The notes beneath the pieces were generated by a model. The model was not told the DNA's origin, did no database searches, and worked only from the letters and a program-made list of their open reading frames with translations. From Oscillospiraceae bacterium (GTDB lineage: Bacteria; Bacillota; Clostridia; Oscillospirales; Oscillospiraceae): a stretch of DNA of 8,118 bases. The first letter of the stretch is position 1, and the number at the start of each line of letters is the position of its first letter. The stretch covers positions 1 through 8,118 of the forward strand of contig CACZSJ010000037.1 of NCBI GenBank assembly GCA_902783825.1, in the 5' to 3' direction. Made by a program: the position numbers and the translations under genes. Shown here piece after piece: positions 1 to 5,673 of this stretch.

Positions 1-281
1 CCGTAAGGGATGGTCAGCAGCTCCTGCCAGACCCGTTTTTGGAAGGCGGTTCCCTCCGGGGCCAGACACAGCCCTGTCCCATCCGGCCGATCCCCGGCAA
101 AGTACGCATCCAGCCATCGGCAGGCCGCGTCCAACGTGGGCGTCTCCCCCAGGCACGCCGCCTCCGGCAGATGCCGCGCTTCATACCGCTGGCCAGCGGC
201 CACCAGCGCGCAGAGCCCCTGCCCGCTGTCTATCAGTGTCAGATCTCCCAGCGCCGATGGATAAACCTTTTTAATAAACAT
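1..281 (-). CDS. ogt: Methylated-DNA--[protein]-cysteine S-methyltransferase, N-terminal part (cut by window edge)
   Basis: Reading leftward from the ATG at 281 gives 93 residues beginning MFIKKVYPSALGDLTLID and ending LAPEGTAFQKRVWQELLTIPYG at the window edge. The last stretch is the typical entry into the catalytic domain of O6-alkylguanine-DNA alkyltransferases (GT-F-Q-x-x-VW-x-x-L-x-x-IPYG). These proteins remove the alkyl group from O6-alkylguanine in DNA by suicidal transfer to a cysteine. The preceding part matches the variable N-terminal domain in layout. The PCHR active-site motif and helix-turn-helix end would lie outside the window, so an intact active site cannot be confirmed. The start is supported by a GGAGG-type ribosome binding site just upstream (about 286-293). 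The gene is divergent from the LysE-family exporter, with 79 bp between the starts. I see no clear promoter in that gap. Confidence 0.88.
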   Translation of the reverse strand, partial: MFIKKVYPSALGDLTLIDSGQGLCALVAAGQRYEARHLPEAACLGETPTLDAACRWLDAYFAGDRPDGTGLCLAPEGTAFQKRVWQELLTIPY

Positions 282-346
282 TTCTCTCCTCCCTGGCTCT
301 CCGCCTTCCCCGGTCAATCCAAGGTCTCCCCTATCCCGATTGGAAA

Positions 347-354
347 AGGAAGTG
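347..354 (+). promoter_or_regulatory. Ribosome binding site that sets the exporter start
   Basis: AGGAAGTG lies 6 nt before the ATG at 361. An in-frame TTG at 340 would lengthen the protein by 7 residues, but it lies upstream of this site and has no ribosome binding site of its own. The ATG at 361 is therefore preferred. Confidence 0.6.
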
Positions 355-360
355 CTGCCT

Positions 361-951
361 ATGCCGGCTGCCATTTTTCCCTCGTTTCTCCTGTACTGCT
401 ACGTCAATTCCATCACGCCCGGTCCCGCCAATCTCTGCTCCCTTTCCACCGCCCTGCGCTACGGAAAAACCGCAGCCCTGCGGCAATGGCGTGGGTTGGC
501 CCTGGGTTTCTTCCTGGACAGCATGGCCGCTGTCGTCCTCTGCCGCGTGTTGGGGGACGTGCTGGGCGGCGCGGTGCGCTATCTGAGCTGGCTGGGTGCG
601 GCTTACATTCTCTACCTGGCCTGGCATACCCTGCGCAGCGCCGGGACGCCGCCGGAGCAGGAGGCCCATCCGCCGGGTTTTCGCCGGGGACTGCTGGTGA
701 ACCTGACCAACGTCAAGGTCATTTTGTACTGCTTCACTGCACTGGGATCTTTCGTCCTGCCCTATACCCGGAGTCTCCGCTGGCTCCTGGGCGTGGGCCT
801 GTTCCTCCTGCTGACCGGACCGGTATGCAATCTGCTCTGGGTGTTTTTGGGCGTACGGCTGCAGCGGCTGTTCTCCCGCCATCAAAAGGCGGTGGATCTG
901 GTGATGGCCGCCGCGTTGGCCCTGTGCGCGCTGAGCTTGCTTTTGTCCTGA
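361..951 (+). CDS. LysE/RhtB-family amino-acid exporter, EamB-like
   Basis: A 196-residue, very hydrophobic protein of the length usual for LysE/RhtB exporters (about 195-210 aa), which span the inner membrane with about six helices. The family signature TPGPAN sits near residues 19-24, at the end of the first helix. Two segments resemble the E. coli cysteine/O-acetylserine exporter EamB (YfiK) as I remember it: NVKVILYCFTALGSFVLP in the middle of the protein, and a C-terminal LQRLF followed by a final helix. A role in exporting cysteine, O-acetylserine or a related amino acid is therefore inferred; the exact substrate is not shown by sequence. The gene is divergent from the alkyltransferase and convergent with the hydrogenase operon, sharing the hairpin at 972-1005. 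It appears monocistronic. Confidence 0.85.
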   Translation: MPAAIFPSFLLYCYVNSITPGPANLCSLSTALRYGKTAALRQWRGLALGFFLDSMAAVVLCRVLGDVLGGAVRYLSWLGAAYILYLAWHTLRSAGTPPEQEAHPPGFRRGLLVNLTNVKVILYCFTALGSFVLPYTRSLRWLLGVGLFLLLTGPVCNLLWVFLGVRLQRLFSRHQKAVDLVMAAALALCALSLLLS

Positions 952-971
952 GCGTCTGTTGGTTCGTTAAA

Positions 972-1005
972 AAACCGCCCTGCCGGGTTTCCGGCAGGGC
1001 GGTTT
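972..1005 (-). terminator. Rho-independent terminator of the hydrogenase operon
   Basis: A perfect 15-bp inverted repeat (972-986 with 991-1005, core CCGCCCTGCCGG) encloses a 4-nt loop. Read on the minus strand, the stem runs into a tract of six T before AAC, the classical intrinsic terminator form, and begins 8 nt after the hydA stop. On the plus strand only TTT follows, but it lies 20 nt after the exporter stop and may also serve that gene. It therefore probably works as a shared terminator for the two convergent units. Confidence 0.88.
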
Positions 1006-1013
1006 GCGTGGAA

Positions 1014-2705
1014 TCAGTGTTTGCCGTGAAGCGGATAATGGATGTGCAGCAGATCGTGGGCGCGCCCCTTGAGCAGCTCGTCGTAGACGTAGCCCAGAGC
1101 GGGATTCTGCTGAGGAATCCGAAGCTCACACTGCTCATCCTCGGCGAAGATAGCCTCGCAGCGCTCTGCCTTGCGGGCGTTGGATCCGGGAGGCTGTCCG
1201 CCGCCGCCGATGCAGCCCTTGGGGCAGGCCATGACCTCGATGAAGTCAAACTGCTCTTCCCCGCTCTCCACCCTTTCGATGAGCTTGTCGGCATTGCCCA
1301 GACCGTTGGCCACCGCGATGCGGATGCTCAGGTCGCCCGCCGTCACCGTGAAGGCCTTGATGCCCTCCAGGCCGCGTACGCCACACTCGGCGATGGTTCT
1401 GAGAGTGTCGGGAGCAGCGCTGTCCAGAACGCGGCGGATCACCGCCTCGGTCACGCCGCCCGTGACGCCGAAGATGACGCCGGCGCCGGTGTATTCGCCC
1501 AGGGGGCTGTCCGGCTCGGAATCCGGGAGGTTCTTCAAGTCGATGCCGGCAGCCTTAATGAGGCGGGCCAGCTCGTCGGTGGTGAGCACCAGATCGATCA
1601 AACGCTTGCCGTCCTTCTCCAGCTCAGGCCGCGCGGCCTCAAACTTCTTCGCCGTGCAGGGCATGATGGCCACGGAATAGACGTCCTCATCCTTGAACTG
1701 CTGACGAATCAGCGCGCCGAACATCTCCATGGGGCTTCCGCAGGTGGAAACCTGAGGCATCAGATGGGGATGGGCCTTCTCTACATGCTGGATCCAGCCG
1801 GGGCAGCAGGAGGTGAACATGGGCAGCTTCGCGCCGCTCTTGACCTTCTCCAAAAATTCCGCGCTTTCCTCCATGATGGTCAGGTCGGCCGTGAGGTTGG
1901 TGTCATAGACCACGTCCACACCCAGACGGCGCAGGGCCGTGACCAGCTTGCCAGTGACGGGGACGTTGGCGGGCATGCCGAACTCCTCGGCCAGCCCCAC
2001 ACGCACACTGGGCGCAAACTGCACCACCACGCGCTTGTTGGGGTCGTTGAGCATCTTCCACATCTCCGGGAGCTGGCGGTTGATGGTGATGGCGCCGGTG
2101 GGACAGACCGCAGCACACTGACCGCAGCCGACACAGCCGGTGTCGATGAGCATCTTGCCGAAGCCAGGACCCACAATGGCCTTTTTGCCGCGCATGGAGA
2201 AGTCAATGGCGCTGATGTTCTGCACCTCGGAGCACATGCGTACGCACAGGCCGCAGAGAATGCACTTGGAGGGGTCGCGGGTGATGCAGGGAGAGGACAC
2301 GTCCAGCCGCTCGTGAGAATAGGTGTTCTCTTCAAAGCGGGGCTCCACCACGTTGTAGCGATGGGCGTAGTCCTGCAGCTTGCAGTGTCCGCTCTGATCG
2401 CAGGTCAGACATTCCGCCCGATGGCTGTTCATCAGCAGCTGCAGCGTGGTATGCCGGCTCTCCAGCACCTTCTTGGAATGGGTGAACACCTTCATGCCGT
2501 CACGCGGCTTCATGGAACAGGAGGCGTCCAGGCCGCCGCGCTCATCCTCTACCAGGCACAGCCGGCAGCCGCCGTAGATGGAAAGGTTCTCGCAGTAGCA
2601 AAGCGAGGGAATGTCGATCCCGTTGTTCCGGGCGACCTCCAGGATGTTGCGCTCGTTGGTAAACGGACACTCGATCCCATCGATGATCATTTTCTTTTCT
2701 GCCAT
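1014..2705 (-). CDS. hydA: [FeFe] hydrogenase catalytic subunit HydA (HndD type)
   Basis: A 563-residue group A [FeFe] hydrogenase that interconverts protons and H2 at the H-cluster. The N-terminal [2Fe-2S] ferredoxin domain has C36, C47, C50 and C63. The His-ligated [4Fe-4S] site has H95, C99, C102 and C108. Two further [4Fe-4S] sites are C148/C151/C154 with C201, and C191/C194/C197 with C158. All three H-cluster motifs are present: TSCCPGW (298-304), MPCTAKKFE (348-356) and EVMACPKGC (490-498). Expected H-cluster ligands are C301, C350, C494 and C498, with C300 as the proton-relay cysteine. The length matches HndD (about 585 aa); the extra C-terminal [2Fe-2S] domain of the longer Thermotoga HydA is absent. 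The start is supported by AAGGAGG 8 nt upstream, inside the end of hydB. It is the last gene of the operon. The enzyme needs HydE, HydF and HydG, which are not in this window. Confidence 0.97.
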   Translation of the reverse strand: MAEKKMIIDGIECPFTNERNILEVARNNGIDIPSLCYCENLSIYGGCRLCLVEDERGGLDASCSMKPRDGMKVFTHSKKVLESRHTTLQLLMNSHRAECLTCDQSGHCKLQDYAHRYNVVEPRFEENTYSHERLDVSSPCITRDPSKCILCGLCVRMCSEVQNISAIDFSMRGKKAIVGPGFGKMLIDTGCVGCGQCAAVCPTGAITINRQLPEMWKMLNDPNKRVVVQFAPSVRVGLAEEFGMPANVPVTGKLVTALRRLGVDVVYDTNLTADLTIMEESAEFLEKVKSGAKLPMFTSCCPGWIQHVEKAHPHLMPQVSTCGSPMEMFGALIRQQFKDEDVYSVAIMPCTAKKFEAARPELEKDGKRLIDLVLTTDELARLIKAAGIDLKNLPDSEPDSPLGEYTGAGVIFGVTGGVTEAVIRRVLDSAAPDTLRTIAECGVRGLEGIKAFTVTAGDLSIRIAVANGLGNADKLIERVESGEEQFDFIEVMACPKGCIGGGGQPPGSNARKAERCEAIFAEDEQCELRIPQQNPALGYVYDELLKGRAHDLLHIHYPLHGKH

Positions 2706-2708
2706 GCC

Positions 2709-4589
2709 TTATCCCTCCTTGATAGCGCCGCGCGGGCAGTGATCCTTGCAGGTCCCGCACTTGATGCACTTGTTCGGATCGATCTCGTGCTTTTGGCGCG
2801 GTGAGCCGGTGATCGCTTCCACCGGACAGTTACGCGCGCAGAGGGTACAGCCGATGCAGTCATCGGTAATCACAAACTGCGAGAGCGCCTTGCAGCTGCC
2901 GCAGCGGCAACGCTTGTCGCGGATGTGCTCAACGTACTCCTCCTCAAAGTTCTGCAGCGTGGAGAGGACGGGATTCGGCGCCGTCTTGCCCAGACCGCAG
3001 AGCGAGGACACCTGGATCATGCTGGCCAGATCTCTCAGCTCATCGATGTCGTTCATGCGGCCCTTGCCCTGGGTGATGCGCTTGAGAATCTCGTTCATGC
3101 GGGTGGTGCCTTCCCGGCAGGGCGTACACTTGCCGCAGGATTCCTCGCAGATGAAGTTCATGAAGAACTGGGCAATGTTGACCATGCAGCTGTCCTCGTC
3201 CATGACGACCAGACCGCCGGAGCCAATGATGGCGCCAACCTTTTTCAGCGAGTCGAAGTCCATGGGCAGATCCAGATGCTCTTCGGTGAGGCAGCCGCCG
3301 GAGGGGCCGCCGATCTGCACGGCTTTGAACTTTTTGCCGTTCTTGATGCCGCCGCCGATGTCGTAGACCACCTCGCGCAGGGTGGTGCCCATGGGCACCT
3401 CGATCAGGCCGGTGTTGACCACGTTGCCCGTGAGGGCGAAGGCCTTGGTGCCGGAGCTCTTCTCCGTACCCACGGAGCGGAACCAATCCGCGCCCTTCTT
3501 AATGATGTCGGGGACGTTGGCAAAGGTCTCCACATTGTTAAGACAAGTGGGCTTGCCGAACAGGCCCTTGTCCACACTGCGGGGGGGCTTGGTGCGCGGC
3601 ATGCCGCGGTTGCCCTCGATGGAGGCCGTCATGGCCGAGCCTTCGCCGCAGACGAAAGCGCCCGCACCCTTGTTGATGTGGATGTGGAAGCTCTTGCCGC
3701 TGCCCAGAATGTCGTCGCCCAGAAGGCCGTATTCCTCGGCCTGGGCAATCGCGATGCTCAGACGGGAGACCGCCAGGGGGTATTCCGCACGCACGTAGAT
3801 GTAGCCTTCCGGAGAATTGGTGGCCACGCTGGCGATGATCATGCCTTCCAGAATCTTGTGGGGGTCGCCCTCCATGCAGGAGCGGTCCATAAACGCGCCG
3901 GGGTCGCCCTCGTCGCCGTTACAGACGATGTACTTGACCTTCTCCTCCGTATGAGCAGCAACCTGCGCCCACTTGGTGCCGGCGGGGAAGCCCGCGCCGC
4001 CGCGGCCGCGCAGTCCGGAGTTGGACACCTCGGCAATGATCTCCTCGCCGCTCATCCCAAACAGCGCCTTGTACAAAGCCGAATAGCCGCCGATGGCGAA
4101 GTACTCTTCGATGCTTTCCGCGTCGATATGACCGCAGTGCTCCAGCACGCGGCGGGTCTGCTTCTTGTAGAAGGGGATATCCTCCTGGCGCTTGTAAAGC
4201 TGACCGTTCTGATGATAGCCCAGGCGTTCCACAAACTCTCCGCCCAGGACGGTCTTTTCTACGATCTCCGCCACGTCGTCAACGCGGACCTTGGTGTACA
4301 GCCAGCCTTCCGGCTCGATGCGGACCAGAGGGCCCATCTCGCAAAAGCCGTGACAGCCGGACTTCTTGAGGCCCACAGCGTCGCCGCTGTTGTCGTTGAG
4401 GGAAAGCTCAAAGGCGGCGCCATGCGCGGCCAGTTGATTTTTCAGTTCCTCGTAGACGGCAAGGTTTCCGCCGGCAGCGCATCCGGTGCCGCAGCAAACC
4501 AGCACCTTACGCTTTTCGCGGCTGCGCGCCTGCATGAATTTCTCCTGCAGCGCCAGAAACTCTTCCCGGTTTTTGATTCTTTCCCGCAT
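2709..4589 (-). CDS. hydB: Hydrogenase NuoF-like flavin subunit HydB (NAD(H)/FMN, Fe-S)
   Basis: A 626-residue diaphorase subunit. An N-terminal thioredoxin-like [2Fe-2S] domain has C32 or C33, C37, C79 and C83. The NuoF core follows, with glycine-rich GRGGAGFPAGTKW (195-207), CNGDEGDPGAF (223-233) and GAGAFVCGE (308-316) for FMN and NAD(H). The core [4Fe-4S] site is ESCGKCTPC (C485, C488, C491) plus C531. A C-terminal 2x[4Fe-4S] ferredoxin domain has C578/C581/C584/C588 and C608/C611/C614/C618. This fusion is typical of HydB/HndC of multimeric [FeFe] hydrogenases rather than plain complex I NuoF. In bifurcating enzymes this subunit, with HydC, exchanges electrons with NAD(H) and ferredoxin. 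A cysteine cluster, CRCGSC at 561-566, precedes the ferredoxin domain. The ATG at 4589 follows a GGAGG with 8-nt spacing, inside the end of hydC. Only 3 nt separate it from each neighbour, so translational coupling is likely. Confidence 0.96.
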   Translation of the reverse strand: MRERIKNREEFLALQEKFMQARSREKRKVLVCCGTGCAAGGNLAVYEELKNQLAAHGAAFELSLNDNSGDAVGLKKSGCHGFCEMGPLVRIEPEGWLYTKVRVDDVAEIVEKTVLGGEFVERLGYHQNGQLYKRQEDIPFYKKQTRRVLEHCGHIDAESIEEYFAIGGYSALYKALFGMSGEEIIAEVSNSGLRGRGGAGFPAGTKWAQVAAHTEEKVKYIVCNGDEGDPGAFMDRSCMEGDPHKILEGMIIASVATNSPEGYIYVRAEYPLAVSRLSIAIAQAEEYGLLGDDILGSGKSFHIHINKGAGAFVCGEGSAMTASIEGNRGMPRTKPPRSVDKGLFGKPTCLNNVETFANVPDIIKKGADWFRSVGTEKSSGTKAFALTGNVVNTGLIEVPMGTTLREVVYDIGGGIKNGKKFKAVQIGGPSGGCLTEEHLDLPMDFDSLKKVGAIIGSGGLVVMDEDSCMVNIAQFFMNFICEESCGKCTPCREGTTRMNEILKRITQGKGRMNDIDELRDLASMIQVSSLCGLGKTAPNPVLSTLQNFEEEYVEHIRDKRCRCGSCKALSQFVITDDCIGCTLCARNCPVEAITGSPRQKHEIDPNKCIKCGTCKDHCPRGAIKEG

Positions 4590-4592
4590 TGC

Positions 4593-5066
4593 TTAAGCCT
4601 CCTCTCTGAGCTGTTTGACCAGATCTCTGGCTTTATCCGGCGTCATGGCCGCATGCACGACATCGTTGACCATGACCACGGGGCTGAGACCGCAGGCGCC
4701 AAGGCAGGAGACAATCTCCAACGTAAACAGCCCGTCCTTCGAATTGGGTGAATGCTCGCTTGTGCCGGTGGCGTCATAGAGCGCTTGCAGCACGCTGCTG
4801 CTCTTACGTACATGGCAGGCCGTGCCGCGACAGACCTTCACCACGTATTTTCCCTTTGCGTCCAGGGAGAAGTTGCCGTAGAACGTGGCGACGCCATACA
4901 GCTTGGATTCGCTCATGCCGACTTTTTTGGCGATATACTCCAGCGCATCCTGGGGAAGATACCGGTATTGCTCCTGCAGGTCCTGCATGATGGCAATGAT
5001 CTTCGCCTTGTCACCGCCGTGTTTGGCCAAAACAGAGTCGATGAATTTGAGGTCAACGGTTTCCAA
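4593..5066 (-). CDS. hydC: Hydrogenase NuoE-like [2Fe-2S] subunit HydC
   Basis: A 157-residue NuoE/HndA-family protein. An N-terminal helical domain (through about residue 65, including YRYLP and YGVATFY) precedes a thioredoxin-like [2Fe-2S] domain. The cluster cysteines are C79 and C84 (CRGTAC) and C121 and C125 (CLGAC). It partners HydB in passing electrons to or from NAD(H). No in-frame ATG exists near the N terminus. I chose the TTG at 5066 because it gives the usual family N terminus (METVDLKFID) and has AAAGGA upstream. A second in-frame TTG at 5108 would add 14 polar residues, but it lies only about 20 nt past the likely -10 box and has no good ribosome binding site. It is the first gene of the operon and ends 3 nt before hydB. 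Confidence 0.93.
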   Translation of the reverse strand: METVDLKFIDSVLAKHGGDKAKIIAIMQDLQEQYRYLPQDALEYIAKKVGMSESKLYGVATFYGNFSLDAKGKYVVKVCRGTACHVRKSSSVLQALYDATGTSEHSPNSKDGLFTLEIVSCLGACGLSPVVMVNDVVHAAMTPDKARDLVKQLREEA

Positions 5067-5076
5067 AGTGATCGCA

Positions 5077-5082
5077 TCCTTT
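5077..5082 (-). promoter_or_regulatory. Ribosome binding site for the hydC TTG start
   Basis: AAAGGA on the minus strand lies 10 nt before the TTG at 5066. The spacing is a little long. An ATG overlaps the site but is out of frame with hydC. This site is the main support for the short hydC start. Confidence 0.45.
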
Positions 5083-5125
5083 CGTTGAGTTGTAGGAGTG
5101 GTTCGCAAACAGGGGCACTCTACTT

Positions 5126-5157
5126 ATGATATTATCGTATCGCCACTGAAAAAGCAA
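5126..5157 (-). promoter_or_regulatory. Candidate promoter of the hydCBA operon
   Basis: On the minus strand, TTGCTT (5157-5152) is followed after 17 nt by TAATAT (5134-5129) in an AT-rich island. Overlapping alternatives for the -10 are GATAAT (5136-5131) and TATCAT (5131-5126). Each matches the consensus at 5 of 6 positions but is spaced less well. A start near 5120 would give a leader of about 54 nt to the TTG at 5066. The palindrome GATA-A-TATC covers the -10. I did not find a convincing Rex-type operator. Confidence 0.4.
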
Positions 5158-5218
5158 GACATTTTGCATGTTTTGGTTAAACGAAATCCAGCATTTGACA
5201 AGCCCGCCTGGAAAGCCC

Positions 5219-5246
5219 TTGACATTTCTCTCGGATGGGGTACAAT
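5219..5246 (+). promoter_or_regulatory. Sigma-A-type promoter of the TM1266/ABC transporter unit
   Basis: A perfect TTGACA (5219-5224) is followed after 16 nt by TACAAT (5241-5246, 5 of 6 to consensus). Transcription would start near 5253, giving a leader of about 155 nt. Another TTGACA occurs 24 bp upstream at 5195-5200 but has no -10 at the right distance. Confidence 0.75.
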
Positions 5247-5251
5247 GAGAG

Positions 5252-5406
5252 TGTCCGAGTCGTGAGCAGCGCTTGCGGTGAGGCCGAGATACCGATACTG
5301 ACGCCGAAACAGAGCTTGAGGCGGAAGGCCAGGAATATGTGCGCGTCCGCGCCTTTGTTGCCATGCCTTCCGGCATGGTTTCTTTTTTCGGCAGAAAGGA
5401 CACACT
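5252..5406 (+). promoter_or_regulatory. Structured leader with terminator/antiterminator: candidate riboswitch or attenuator of unknown class
   Basis: This is the untranslated leader between the promoter and the TM1266-family gene. It ends in an intrinsic terminator (5361-5388). CGGAAGGC at 5322-5329 is the exact complement of GCCTTCCG at 5365-5372, so pairing the two would destroy the terminator stem. The antiterminator strand also has competing partners upstream: GGCC 5327-5330 with GGCC 5282-5285, and GGCG 5320-5323 with CGCC 5302-5305. Other possible helices are CGGT 5276-5279 with ACCG 5291-5294 and a small hairpin at 5339-5352. GTGTCC at 5251-5256 could also pair with GGACAC at 5398-5403 over the ribosome binding site, if transcription starts early enough. 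The layout suggests ligand-controlled premature termination. I compared it by eye with the conserved cores I remember (TPP, cobalamin, SAM, FMN, glycine, guanidine, ZTP, Moco, fluoride, Mn, Ni/Co) and saw no match. No obvious leader peptide was recognised. Confidence 0.65.
5361..5388 (+). terminator. Intrinsic terminator inside the leader, 18 nt before the TM1266 gene
   Basis: CCATGCC (5361-5367) pairs perfectly with GGCATGG (5372-5378) around a TTCC loop. It is followed by TTTCTTTTTT (5379-5388). It lies downstream of the promoter and upstream of the first start codon, so it must be bypassed for the unit to be expressed. It is not needed to end any upstream gene, because the gene to its left is divergent. 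Confidence 0.8.
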
Positions 5407-5661
5407 ATGGAAACACGCATTGCCGCCGTCACGGTTCTGGTAGAGGGCTCGGAATCCGTGGAGGAGCTCAATCATATTCTCCACGCCTATGCCCCCTATA
5501 TTCTGGGTCGGCTGGGTATTCCCTATCGGGAAAAGGGTCTGAGCGTGATCTGCCTGGTGCTGGACGCGCCGGCAGACGTAATCAACGCGCTCAGCGGAAA
5601 GCTGGGCCGTCTCCCGGGCGTCAGCGCCAAGGCGGTTATGCCCCGCGGAGGAAAAGACTAA
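5407..5661 (+). CDS. TM1266-family protein (putative iron-only hydrogenase system regulator)
   Basis: A complete 84-residue protein with the conserved features of the TM1266 family. It begins with a short beta strand (RIAAVTVLVE), then a helix, then LGRLGIPYREKGLSVICLV (about 33-51). It ends with DAPADVINALSGKLGRLPGV (about 53-72). The family has a small ferredoxin-like fold related to the NikR C-terminal metal-binding/ACT-type domain. It is named for its frequent occurrence near [FeFe] hydrogenase or maturase genes; its biochemical role is, to my knowledge, not established. There is no DNA-binding domain, so 'regulator' would mean a sensor or partner rather than a transcription factor by itself. 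The start has GAAAGGA 6 nt upstream. It is the first gene of the unit, 12 nt before the lipoprotein gene, and divergent from hydCBA, which fits its usual association. Confidence 0.9.
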   Translation: METRIAAVTVLVEGSESVEELNHILHAYAPYILGRLGIPYREKGLSVICLVLDAPADVINALSGKLGRLPGVSAKAVMPRGGKD

Positions 5662-5673
5662 AAGGAGGTCAAA

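Noticed and set aside
282..360. Promoters in the gap between the alkyltransferase and exporter genes.
   Set aside because: TTGGAT and TTGACC occur on the minus strand, but no acceptable -10 box lies at the right distance; nothing convincing on the plus strand.
39..2804. A 921-codon open frame on the plus strand across the exporter and hydA.
   Set aside because: It lies opposite and out of frame with hydA and the exporter, whose motifs are unmistakable. It arises from GC-rich codon bias and shows no recognisable domain.
2925..4751. A 608-codon open frame on the plus strand opposite hydB.
   Set aside because: A shadow of the hydB/hydC coding strand; its product is rich in A, G, H, V and L without known motifs.
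2709..5066. Assignment of these genes to respiratory complex I (NuoE/NuoF).
   Set aside because: Only NuoE- and NuoF-like subunits are present, HydB has the hydrogenase-type N- and C-terminal extensions, and the third gene has all H-cluster motifs.
5171..5200. A Rex (redox repressor) operator near GGTTAAACG upstream of hydC.
   Set aside because: Only one half resembles TTAACAA; the partner half at the proper spacing matches poorly.
5252..5360. Known riboswitch classes (TPP, guanidine-I, Moco, ZTP, cobalamin and others) for the leader.
   Set aside because: None of the conserved core sequences I recall for these classes is present; a covariance search is still needed.
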